Assembly: GCA_043820045.1 (NCBI GenBank)
Contig: JBDREF010000363.1
Location: forward strand, 1-16,123
From: JBDREF01 sp043820045
GTDB taxonomy: Bacteria; Planctomycetota; Phycisphaerae; Sedimentisphaerales; Anaerobacaceae
Direction: 5' to 3'
Length of the DNA stretch: 16,123 nucleotides
Shown here piece after piece: positions 7,698 through 15,591 of this stretch. The stretch's first letter is position 1. Every line of letters begins with the position of its first letter. Under the pieces are notes generated by a model. That model did not search any database, was not told where the DNA came from, and saw only the letters and a program-made list of their open reading frames with translations. Position numbers and translations under genes: made by a program.

Positions 7698-9125
7698 TCA
7701 CTTTCCCTGCCGTACCGCACAGCCGTGTGCGAACTTCCAGAACAGAACATCGTGGTCTTGGCGCTGGCGTCCCTGAAGGATGGGCACCATGCTCTTTCCG
7801 TCGGCCGGATCGACGTGCCGGCCATCGTATATTTCGGAGTACTCGGCACCTGCGGCTTCCAGAACGGTCGGCAGGATATCCATGACGTGACACACTTGAC
7901 GGGCAATTTGTCCTCCTTTGCCGACCACGTTCGGCCACTGGACTATCAGCGGGACGCGGTTGCCGCCTTCATGCTCGTACTGCTTGAACATGCGGAACGG
8001 CGTATTGCTCGCGTTTGCCCAGCCGTACCCGTAGCTTTGCCATGTGTCTTCCTGGCCCGGCATTACATCGGGGCGGTTGCCGACCTTGATCGGCCGGCCG
8101 TCGCGCGTCTGCTCATTCAGGAACGGCCCTTTGCGCGATTGGGTATACTCGACGTAACACCCGCCGTTATCCACCAGCACCATGACAAGTGTGTTTTTCA
8201 GCCGTCCTGTTTCCTCCAGGGTCTTGAGGATCCGTCCGATTCCCTGGTCCATGCGAGCTATCTGGGCGGCGTAAACTTCCATCCGGCGCATCTGCCATTG
8301 CTTGTGCTTCTCATCTTCCCACGCAGGCACGTTCGGATGTCGCGGCGAAAGCGGCGTATCGGGCCCGACCACGCCCAGCTTCTTCATGCGGTCGAGCCGC
8401 TGCTCGCGGAGCTGGTCCCAGCCCATCGCGTAACGGCCCTTCTGTTTCTCTATGTCCTCGTCAAGGGCATGGAGCGGCCAATGTGCCGCTGTGTATGCCG
8501 TGTAGAGAAGCAGCGGGACATCTTTAGGCGTCTCGTTTATGTAGCGCACCGCATTTTCACTGATGGCGTCGGTATAGTAGAAGCCCTTGTTCTTCTTCCA
8601 CTCGTCCTCGGCGGGTTCACCGTCACGACTCAGCGTCAGTGGCGCAAAGAAGCTGCCGCATCCCTGGGGAGTCCCGAAGAAACTGCCGAAACCTCGCTCG
8701 AGGGGCGCCTTTCTGTTTAGTATTGGCTCGCCAGCGTTGTGCCACTTACCCACGGCGCACGTGCGGTAGCCGGCGGCCGAAAGTGCCTCCGCGATTGTAA
8801 CGTTCCTGCCGCTGCCGTACCCGCGGATATGGTATTGACCCGTAAGCAAAGCGACCCTTGTGGGTGCGCACATGCTCTCGGTATGGAACTGCGTGAAGCG
8901 GATGCCGTTGGCCGCGATTCTGTCGATGTTCGGCGTTGGAATCTCGCCGCCATAACAGCCGAAATCCGAGTATCCGATGTCATCACCGATGATAATAACG
9001 ACATTGGGTCGCGTGCGGGCCTGGCTCCGGGGGCCGGGCGAAGCCGCCATAAGTCGGGACAGCATTAGTGCAGGTGTGCATGTTCCAACCGCCCTGAGAA
9101 AATCTCTTCTTGTGTATTCGCTCAC
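7698..9125 (-). CDS. Tat-exported formylglycine-type arylsulfatase, interrupted by a premature stop
   Basis: This is a type I sulfatase that would hydrolyse sulfate esters, probably on polysaccharide fragments in the periplasm. The N-terminus YTRRDFLRAVG is a clear twin-arginine signal. RPNVVIIIGDDIGYSDFG supplies metal ligands D48 and D49. The formylglycine site is C86 in SMCAPTRVALLTGQ (C-x-P-T-R), requiring a formylglycine-generating enzyme that is not in this window. VLVDNGG and HEGGNRVPLIVQWP are also typical. Translation stops at a TGA (7698-7700) after AVRQGK, exactly where homologues have Trp; the next 58 codons in frame complete the fold. As written, the protein has 475 residues and lacks its C-terminal end. 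The GTG start has GGAGG 7 nt upstream. It is first in the minus-strand run and diverges from the lyase gene. Whether the stop is a real mutation or a base error is open. Confidence 0.9.
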   Translation of the reverse strand: MSEYTRRDFLRAVGTCTPALMLSRLMAASPGPRSQARTRPNVVIIIGDDIGYSDFGCYGGEIPTPNIDRIAANGIRFTQFHTESMCAPTRVALLTGQYHIRGYGSGRNVTIAEALSAAGYRTCAVGKWHNAGEPILNRKAPLERGFGSFFGTPQGCGSFFAPLTLSRDGEPAEDEWKKNKGFYYTDAISENAVRYINETPKDVPLLLYTAYTAAHWPLHALDEDIEKQKGRYAMGWDQLREQRLDRMKKLGVVGPDTPLSPRHPNVPAWEDEKHKQWQMRRMEVYAAQIARMDQGIGRILKTLEETGRLKNTLVMVLVDNGGCYVEYTQSRKGPFLNEQTRDGRPIKVGNRPDVMPGQEDTWQSYGYGWANASNTPFRMFKQYEHEGGNRVPLIVQWPNVVGKGGQIARQVCHVMDILPTVLEAAGAEYSEIYDGRHVDPADGKSMVPILQGRQRQDHDVLFWKFAHGCAVRQGK

Positions 9126-9348
9126 AACTGTGCCTCCATCGCTTTGATGTCTAACTGATATTGTTTGTAGCCGGTATATGGCTAAAGACCGGGAATACGA
9201 ACATATTGTAACGACTGTCGCCGGTCTGGGCTATACTCATTCCGGTCGTGTGAAAATAGCCCTTGCGGGACGCGGGGGCCAAGGCTAACATGGGCGATGT
9301 GATTTTGAGACTTCCGACCCGGAGGCACAGCTTATTACGGAGCATAAA
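9126..9348. promoter_or_regulatory. Divergent intergenic region, sulfatase/lyase, with candidate promoters and repeated CCGGT boxes
   Basis: This 223-nt gap separates divergently transcribed genes and should hold promoters for both. On the + strand a TATACT (9232-9237) resembles a -10 box; TTGTAA (9206-9211) is a poor -35 at a long 20-nt spacing. On the - strand TACAAT (9205-9210) resembles a -10 box about 80 nt before the sulfatase start, without a good -35. The pentamer CCGGT or its complement occurs at 9171-9175, 9188-9192 (inverted), 9221-9225 and 9242-9246. The first two form a 5-bp inverted repeat around a 12-nt spacer, and the last two are direct repeats 21 nt apart. This could be an operator for a shared regulator, but no regulator gene is in the window. 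No small gene or RNA was recognised. Confidence 0.35.
9133..9137 (-). promoter_or_regulatory. Shine-Dalgarno site supporting the sulfatase GTG start
   Basis: GGAGG on the minus strand lies 7 nt before the GTG at 9125. The codons that follow immediately encode the Tat motif, so this start is well supported. Confidence 0.65.
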
Positions 9349-11610
9349 ATGACACGAAAATCCTGGATAAAAGCCATTTTGGTTGCAGCCGTAGCTGCCG
9401 TAGCGACCTCTGCCTTGTCTGCCGGAACAGTGCAGTGGCAGGAATTTGACGGCACGCGTATTCCCGTTCCGCCGTCCGAGCATCCGCGGCTGTACCTTCG
9501 CGCCGAGCATGTGACACAATTGCCGCAGCGATTGAAGGCTCCGGCACTACGTACGGCCGTCGAGCAGCTTAAGGCGATGGCGAAAAGGTCGCCACAGTTG
9601 AAGCTCGAGACCGATGCGCTTGAGTATCTGGTGACGAAGGATGCCGCCTTAGGGCGTGCCACAATCGCAGCGGCGCTGCCTTTGCTCAAGAAGTGCGAGC
9701 TGGCTGACCGGCAGGACGCCTGTCGCGAGACAGGGCGCATGATGGTTACCGGGGCGATCGTATATGACTGGTGTTACGGCCTGTTAACGGCAGACGAGAA
9801 GCAGGCTTTCATCGCCGAGCTGGTGCGCCTGGCGAAAACGCAGGAGTGCGGCTATCCGCCGATCCGGCAGGGCTCAGTGACGGGCCACTCGTCCGAAGCG
9901 ATGATCATGCGCGACATGCTCTCGGCCGGGATAGCTATCTATGACGAGTTCCCGGAAATGTATCGTCTGGCGGCAGGGCGTTTCTTCCGCGAGCATCTGC
10001 CGGTCCGAAACTGGTTCTACGACGGGCACGCCTATCATCAGGGCGATTCGTACGGCCCGCATCGCTATAGTTGGGATACGTATCCGTTGTGGATTTTCGA
10101 CCGGCTGGGAGCCGGCAACGTGTATAACCCCGAGCAGTGTTTCGTGCCTTACTTATGGATTTACGCCACACGGCCGGACGGCCAGCGATTGCGGGCAGGC
10201 GATACCTTCGCCCATAGTGCGTCGCGCGGCCGGCCGTGGAGCCAGTACATCGGAACGGTGCTGACCGCGAGCTACTACGGCGACGGGTATCTGCTCGATC
10301 AGTATCAGCGGCAGGGCGGCAGCGGCGGCAATGAGACAATCTTCGAGGTGCTGTGGCGGGATGTGACGCTGGAGCCGCAATCGATAACCACGCTGCCGTT
10401 GTCGCGATACTCCGGCTCGCCTTTCGGCTGGGCCGTGGCGCGCACCGGCTGGGGCGAGGATGCAGTGATCGCAGAGATGAAAACCAACGAGCATAATTTC
10501 ACTAATCATCAGCATCTCGACGCAGGCGCTTTTCAGATCTATTACAAAGGGGCCCTGGCAGTCGATTCCGGCCTCTACTCCGGCTTGTCCGGCGCGTACG
10601 GCAGCCCGCATTGCATGAACTATTACTGGCGCACCATCGCGCACAACAGCCTGCTCATCTACGATCCGAACGAGGACTTCGGCAGGCGAGGCTACGGTAA
10701 CGACGGCGGCCAGCGACTGCCTAACGGCCGTTCCGAGCCGCGCAACCTCGACGTGCTGCTTGCGCCGGAAAACGGGTATCGCACGGGAAAGGTCCTCGCT
10801 CACGGCTTCGGGCCGAGCCCGCAAATGCCTGACTTCACGCTGTTGCAGGGTGACATCACCGATGCCTACAGTAAGAAGGTCCGAAGCGTGACGCGCTGCT
10901 TCGTCTTTCTGAACCTGCGAAATCCGGAAGTGCCGGCGGCGATGGTCGTTTTCGACCGGGTGGTAAGCGCCGAGCCTGACTTCCGAAAATACTGGTTGCT
11001 GCATACCCTTGAAGAACCTCGCGTGGATTCTACTTCGGCCGTGATTGACTGCACGCAACACGGCGGCAGCGGCCGGCTCACCTTGGACGTACTTCTGCCG
11101 ACGGCGGCGAACGCAGAACTGGCCAAGGTCGGCGGGCCGGACAAGGAGTTCTGGGTTTTCGGCCGCAACTACGCTAACGACGTCGATCCGAAGCGGCTGG
11201 AACGAAGCTCCATCGAGACCGGGGCGTGGCGAATCGAAGTATCGCCAAAAAGTGATGCTACCGAAGACTTGTTCCTCAACGTCATGCAGGTAACTGACAG
11301 TCGCTCGCCGTCGCGCTGGCCCGTGAGGCGTCTGGATGCCGGGCAGCATGTGGGCTGCGTAATTGAGGGGCCCGATACGGCGTGGGTCGTCCTGATGCGA
11401 AAGGATAGTCAGCGCTCCGACGAGCCGCTGAGCTTCATCGTGCCGGGGCAAGGCCCGGCGCGTATGCTTGTGACCGACCTGACGCCGGGCCGCTGGAACG
11501 CACGGCGAGAAGGTTCCGCGGAAATTCTCGACCTGACGGTCCCGGCTGATTCCGGTGCCGCGTGGTTCGAAGGCTCGACTGGTACGTGGAATCTTTTTTA
11601 TTCTTACTGA
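9349..11610 (+). CDS. Secreted heparinase II/III-family polysaccharide lyase (PL21-like)
   Basis: The enzyme is predicted to cleave uronic-acid-containing polysaccharide by beta-elimination, outside the cytoplasm. A Sec signal peptide (MTRKSWIKA, then a hydrophobic Ala/Val run to about LSA, residue 25) precedes an alpha/alpha-toroid region (about 35-350) and a beta-sandwich region. Catalytic candidates are H180 and E183 in TGHSSEA, Y235 in HQGDSYGPHRY, and H387/H389 in NHQHLDAGAF; D406 and H432 (IAHNS) could complete a metal site. The i/i+3 spacing of H180-E183, the 55-residue step to Y235 and the H-x-H pair agree with the residues I recall for Pedobacter heparinase II (H202, E205, Y257, H406, H408). 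The length of 753 is close to that enzyme (about 772). GGAG lies 6 nt before the ATG. It is coupled to the GH2 gene downstream. Heparin/heparan or another uronate polymer could be the substrate. Confidence 0.85.
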   Translation: MTRKSWIKAILVAAVAAVATSALSAGTVQWQEFDGTRIPVPPSEHPRLYLRAEHVTQLPQRLKAPALRTAVEQLKAMAKRSPQLKLETDALEYLVTKDAALGRATIAAALPLLKKCELADRQDACRETGRMMVTGAIVYDWCYGLLTADEKQAFIAELVRLAKTQECGYPPIRQGSVTGHSSEAMIMRDMLSAGIAIYDEFPEMYRLAAGRFFREHLPVRNWFYDGHAYHQGDSYGPHRYSWDTYPLWIFDRLGAGNVYNPEQCFVPYLWIYATRPDGQRLRAGDTFAHSASRGRPWSQYIGTVLTASYYGDGYLLDQYQRQGGSGGNETIFEVLWRDVTLEPQSITTLPLSRYSGSPFGWAVARTGWGEDAVIAEMKTNEHNFTNHQHLDAGAFQIYYKGALAVDSGLYSGLSGAYGSPHCMNYYWRTIAHNSLLIYDPNEDFGRRGYGNDGGQRLPNGRSEPRNLDVLLAPENGYRTGKVLAHGFGPSPQMPDFTLLQGDITDAYSKKVRSVTRCFVFLNLRNPEVPAAMVVFDRVVSAEPDFRKYWLLHTLEEPRVDSTSAVIDCTQHGGSGRLTLDVLLPTAANAELAKVGGPDKEFWVFGRNYANDVDPKRLERSSIETGAWRIEVSPKSDATEDLFLNVMQVTDSRSPSRWPVRRLDAGQHVGCVIEGPDTAWVVLMRKDSQRSDEPLSFIVPGQGPARMLVTDLTPGRWNARREGSAEILDLTVPADSGAAWFEGSTGTWNLFYSY

Positions 11611-11612
11611 GG
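11609..11612 (+). promoter_or_regulatory. Shine-Dalgarno site overlapping the lyase stop codon
   Basis: GAGG uses the last two bases of the lyase TGA and lies 5 nt before the ATG at 11618. It suggests translational coupling of the lyase and GH2 genes. An in-frame ATG at 11555 lies inside the lyase gene and would place 21 residues ahead of the signal-like segment; it is rejected. Confidence 0.6.
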
Positions 11613-11617
11613 TGACT

Positions 11618-14600
11618 ATGAAGCAGGCTGTGAACTTCCAAATACTTACAATTCTCTTGCCTATCGTCATGACCGTCGATTCGTTGGTCGTCGGCGGAGA
11701 ATCTGTTGCGTCTCTGCCGTCCGGTGTGAAAGTCGTCTGGGACCTGAGCAGGGCGTATCGCGAAGCAACGCCTACACGCGAACGCATTTGCATCAACGGG
11801 CTTTGGCGATGGCAGCCGGCCGAGGCCACATCGGAACGTGTGCCTGTGGGGAACTGGGGCTACTTCAAGGTCCCTGGTTGCTGGCCCGGCATGACGGACT
11901 ACATGCAGAAGGACAGCCAGACAGTGCACGTGCATCGGAGTTGGAAGGATACGAGGCTCCGCGATATCACGGCGGCCTGGTACGAGCGGGAGATTACGAT
12001 TCCCGCCGATTGGTCCGGCCGTCGCATTGCTATTCGCATCGAATACCTGAATTCCTATGCGGTTGTCTTCCTGGACGGCAGCAGGGCGGGCGAGTGCAGG
12101 TTTCCGGGCGGCGAGGTGGATATAACCACGATGTGCCGTCCGGGGGCAAGCCACAGGCTCAGTCTGTTCGTTGCAGCTATGCCGCTCAAGGGGGTCATGC
12201 TCTCTTATACCGACAGCGCCTCGGCCCGGGAAGTTAAGGGCTCGGTGGCTCGACGGGGCTTGTGTGGGGATGTCTATCTGGCGAGCACGCCAGCCGGACC
12301 TCGAATCTGCGACGTGAGGGTTGATACGTCGGTCCGCCGTCGCGAGTTGACGGTCGATGCGGCGTTCGAGGGACTTTCGGCGAATGCACGGTACGCCGTT
12401 CGCACGCGCGTCTTGAAAGAAGGCCGCAGCATCAAAGAACTCACAAGCAGGGAATTCCAGGACAGCGACCTCAAGGAGGGCCGTATCGTGTTTGCGGAAG
12501 GATGGATGCCGGATAAACTCTGGGATATCCACACGCCAGAGAATAAATACGACCTTGAAGTTTCGCTTCTCGACTCTGGCTCCCTTGGGGACAGGGGCGC
12601 GGTGCTGGATGCGAGTTGGACGGTGCGCTTCGGATTTCGAGAGTTTTGGATCGAAGGCCGGGATTTTTTCCTTAACGGCAGTCGAATCTTTCTGTCGGCT
12701 GTGCCGCTTGACAACGCCCAGATCGGCGCGGCATTGGCCGGCTACGATGCCGCCTGCGAAAGCCTCAGGCGACTCAAGAGCTTCGGAATCAACTTCGTCT
12801 ATACTCACAACTACGGCTGTGAGCCTGGCTCGCATCTAAGCTTTGCGGAGGTTCTAAGGGCCGCCGATGACGTTGGTATGCTGGTGTCTTTTTCACAGCC
12901 GCATTTCAGCCACTACGATTGGCAGGCCTCCGACACCGACAGCAGCAACGGCTATGCCAGCCATGCGGAGTTCTACGTGCGTGCCGCGCAAAACCACCCG
13001 TCAGTCGTGGCGTATTCCATGAGCCACAACGCCACGGGCTATAGCGACGACATGAACCCGGACATGATCGACGGGATTCAGGATGGTCGCGACACATGGG
13101 CCTTGAGAAACGCTGAACGAGCGTTGCGAGCCGAAGCCATCGTCAAAAATCTGGATCCCGGCCGTATCGTCTATCACCATGCTTCGGGCAACCTGGGCTC
13201 ATTGCACGCGATTAACTTTTACCCTAACTTCGTCCCGATTCAAGAGCTGTCCGACTGGTTCGAGCACTGGGCTACGCAGGGTGTCAAGCCGGCGTTCATG
13301 TGTGAATACGGCGCGCCCTTTACCTGGGACTGGACGATGTATCGCGGGTGGTACAAGGGCCAGCGTGAATTCGGCAGCGCCAGAGTGCCCTGGGAATTTT
13401 GCCTGGCTGAATGGAATGCCCAGTTCTTAGGGGACCAGGCTTTCCAAATCAGCGAACCGGAGAAAGCGAATCTGCGCTGGGAGGCCAAACAGTTCCGGGC
13501 AGGTCCCGGCACGCCGGGATGGCATCGCTGGGATTATCCTTACCAGGTCGGCTCGACCAGCTTCGATGAGCGATACCCCGTGTTTGCCATGTATCTGACG
13601 GACAACTGGCGGGCCTTTCGCACGTGGGGAGTGTCCGCGATTTCTCCGTGGGAGTACGGGCACTTCTGGAAGCTGCGCGACGGCGTGGATAAGGGCCGCA
13701 GACAATTGAAGGTGGACTGGGAAAACCTGCAACGGCCGGGGTTCAGTCCTGATTACATCGAGCAGCGCTACGAGCGAATGGATCTGACCTTCGAGCAGTC
13801 TGACTGGATCGCCACGGCCGCCGCCGAAGCTCTGATTCGCAATAACCGTCCGCTGCTGGCTTATATTGCGGGCAAGCCCGCTCGATTCACCTGCAAAGAC
13901 CATAATTTTCTTCCCGGCGAGACGGTCGCCAAACAAATCGTCGTCATCAATAACTCACGCGAAACTGTGACATGTAATTGCGAGTGGTCGTTCACCCTGC
14001 CGCAAGTCGTCACCGGCGGTAAGACAGTCACTGTTGCGGCGGGCTCGCAGGAACGCATCCCACTGCGTTTAGAGCTGCCGGCGGCGCTGGCACCAGGTCA
14101 GTATGAACTCAGTGCAATCTTTCGATTCGGCAGCGGCGAAACCCAGCGGGACAGTTTCTCTATCGACGTCATGCCGCTGGCGAAGGCTGTACAGGTAGAT
14201 TCAAAGATTGCCTTGTTCGACCCCAAAGGCGAAACAGGTACCTTGCTGAGCGGGCTGGGGATTCGCAGTCAAGGCGTGGGAACCGGGGATGATTTGTCCG
14301 CGTATGACATTCTCATCGTGGGCAGGTCCGCTCTGACGGTCGATGGTGCGGCGCCGGATATCACGGCGGTGCGCGACGGCTTGAAGGTGATAATGTTCGA
14401 GCAGACCGCCGAGGTTTTGGAGAAGCGATTAGGCTTCCGGGTCCAGGAATACGGCTTGAGGCAAGTCTTTGTGCGGGTGCCCGATCATCCCGTTCTATCC
14501 GGAATCAGCCCCGAATTCCTGCACGACTGGCGGGGCGAGGCGACGATCCTGCCGCCGAAATTAAAGTACGAAATGCGGCCGCGTTACGGTCCGACCGTAC

Positions 14601-15574
14601 AGTGGTGCGACATTCCGGTCACCCAGATATGGCGATGCGGCAATCGCGGCAATGTGGCCTCTGTATTGATCGAGAAGCCCGCGCTGGGCGATTTCCTGCC
14701 AATCCTTGACGGCGGCTACAGCCTTCAGTACAGCCCGCTGATGGAGTACCGCGAGGGTAAGGGTATGATGGTCTTCTGCCAGATGGACGTCACGGCTCGC
14801 ACGGAAACTGATCCGGCGGCAGAGACGATGGTCCGAAATCTCCTCCGATACGTCTCGGCCTGGAAGCCGGCTCCCAGACGGGAAGCCGTCTATGTCGGCG
14901 AAACTGCCGGAAAGGACTATCTCGAATCCACAGGCGTGTCACTTGGCTCCTACGAGAGCGATAACCTGCCGCCCGACTGTGTCCTCATTGCAGGTCCCGG
15001 CTGCTCCGAGAAGCTGGCAGACCGAGCGGCGGCAATCCCGGCGCGCCGGGACTGGCTCAAGGCCGGCGGGCCTGGCCCCAGGGGCAACATCCTGGCGATT
15101 GGCCTTGACCAATCCGATGTCGAGACGCTGCCGCCTTTCAACGTCGTCATGAAGAAGGCCGAACATATCGCGGCCTGCTTCGATCCGTTCGGAATCGGTT
15201 CTCTGCTGGAAGGTGTCGGGCCTGCGGACGTGCACAATCGCGACCCGCGAGAGCTGCCTCTTGTATCGGCGGGGGCCCGGGTCATCGGCAACGGCGTCCT
15301 GGCCAAAGCCGAGTACGTGAACGTTGTTTTCTGCCAACTTGCGCCCTGGCAGTTCGACGGCGGCGAGCAGTCCAATCTCAAACGGACGCACCGGCGTGTA
15401 TCCTTCCTTGTTTCGCGCCTGCTTGCCAACATGGGAGTGGCCGGTTCGACGCCGATTCTCGATCACTTTGCCCGTCCGGTGGATGCCGCCGAATCGCAAG
15501 GACGCTGGCTGGCCGGCCTCTACCTCGATAAGCCGGAAGAATGGGATGACCCGTACCGATTCTTCCGATGGTGA
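11618..15574 (+). CDS. Very large GH2-type glycoside hydrolase with long C-terminal extension
   Basis: The 1318-residue product starts with a hydrophobic, signal-like segment (MKQAVNFQILTILLPIV) and probably acts outside the cytoplasm. Residues ~40-215 form a GH2 sugar-binding domain (INGLWRW, VPGCW, AWYEREITIPADWSGRRIAI, FLDG). Residues ~225-345 form an Ig-like domain and ~345-640 a TIM barrel starting at FWIEGRDFFLNG. The nucleophile is likely E563 in FMCEYGAPFTWDW. At the acid/base site, where GH2 enzymes usually end the strand with N-E, this protein has SHNATG (N471-A472), so the usual Glu is missing. A beta-sandwich (~780-850) and a flavodoxin/glutamine-amidotransferase-like domain (~860-1080: IALFDPKG, YDILIVGRSAL, VIMFEQ) follow. 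A last segment, also of uncertain fold, ends in EEWDDPYRFFRW. It is coupled to the lyase gene. Beta-galactosidase or beta-glucuronidase-like activity is possible; specificity is unknown. Confidence 0.85.
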   Translation: MKQAVNFQILTILLPIVMTVDSLVVGGESVASLPSGVKVVWDLSRAYREATPTRERICINGLWRWQPAEATSERVPVGNWGYFKVPGCWPGMTDYMQKDSQTVHVHRSWKDTRLRDITAAWYEREITIPADWSGRRIAIRIEYLNSYAVVFLDGSRAGECRFPGGEVDITTMCRPGASHRLSLFVAAMPLKGVMLSYTDSASAREVKGSVARRGLCGDVYLASTPAGPRICDVRVDTSVRRRELTVDAAFEGLSANARYAVRTRVLKEGRSIKELTSREFQDSDLKEGRIVFAEGWMPDKLWDIHTPENKYDLEVSLLDSGSLGDRGAVLDASWTVRFGFREFWIEGRDFFLNGSRIFLSAVPLDNAQIGAALAGYDAACESLRRLKSFGINFVYTHNYGCEPGSHLSFAEVLRAADDVGMLVSFSQPHFSHYDWQASDTDSSNGYASHAEFYVRAAQNHPSVVAYSMSHNATGYSDDMNPDMIDGIQDGRDTWALRNAERALRAEAIVKNLDPGRIVYHHASGNLGSLHAINFYPNFVPIQELSDWFEHWATQGVKPAFMCEYGAPFTWDWTMYRGWYKGQREFGSARVPWEFCLAEWNAQFLGDQAFQISEPEKANLRWEAKQFRAGPGTPGWHRWDYPYQVGSTSFDERYPVFAMYLTDNWRAFRTWGVSAISPWEYGHFWKLRDGVDKGRRQLKVDWENLQRPGFSPDYIEQRYERMDLTFEQSDWIATAAAEALIRNNRPLLAYIAGKPARFTCKDHNFLPGETVAKQIVVINNSRETVTCNCEWSFTLPQVVTGGKTVTVAAGSQERIPLRLELPAALAPGQYELSAIFRFGSGETQRDSFSIDVMPLAKAVQVDSKIALFDPKGETGTLLSGLGIRSQGVGTGDDLSAYDILIVGRSALTVDGAAPDITAVRDGLKVIMFEQTAEVLEKRLGFRVQEYGLRQVFVRVPDHPVLSGISPEFLHDWRGEATILPPKLKYEMRPRYGPTVQWCDIPVTQIWRCGNRGNVASVLIEKPALGDFLPILDGGYSLQYSPLMEYREGKGMMVFCQMDVTARTETDPAAETMVRNLLRYVSAWKPAPRREAVYVGETAGKDYLESTGVSLGSYESDNLPPDCVLIAGPGCSEKLADRAAAIPARRDWLKAGGPGPRGNILAIGLDQSDVETLPPFNVVMKKAEHIAACFDPFGIGSLLEGVGPADVHNRDPRELPLVSAGARVIGNGVLAKAEYVNVVFCQLAPWQFDGGEQSNLKRTHRRVSFLVSRLLANMGVAGSTPILDHFARPVDAAESQGRWLAGLYLDKPEEWDDPYRFFRW

Positions 15575-15591
15575 GCCGCTGAGGCTGGAGC

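Noticed and set aside
7698..7700. TGA decoded as Trp (alternative code) or selenocysteine
   Set aside because: TGA ends several other genes here (oxidoreductase, lyase, GH2, SDR) and TGG is used for Trp throughout. The family has Trp, not Cys/Sec, at this position, and I saw no selenocysteine-insertion hairpin.
7688..7938. A frameshift as the cause of the sulfatase truncation
   Set aside because: The missing C-terminal segment continues in the same frame right after the TGA, so no insertion or deletion is needed.
7725..8720. Plus-strand open frame of 331 codons inside the sulfatase gene
   Set aside because: The minus strand encodes clear sulfatase motifs over the same bases; the plus-strand product is composition-driven and featureless.
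10153..11829. Long antisense open frame of 558 codons opposite the lyase and GH2 start
   Set aside because: It lies opposite two well-supported genes, has no recognisable motif, is rich in Arg/Ala/Pro/His as expected from the reverse of GC-rich coding DNA, and crosses a gene boundary.
11435..12835. Antisense open frame of 466 codons opposite the GH2 N-terminal region
   Set aside because: It is a shadow of the GH2 coding frame, with no ribosome site or domain signature.
15575..15591. An intrinsic terminator between the convergent GH2 and Asp-box genes
   Set aside because: The 17-nt gap has no clear hairpin and no T-run on either strand.
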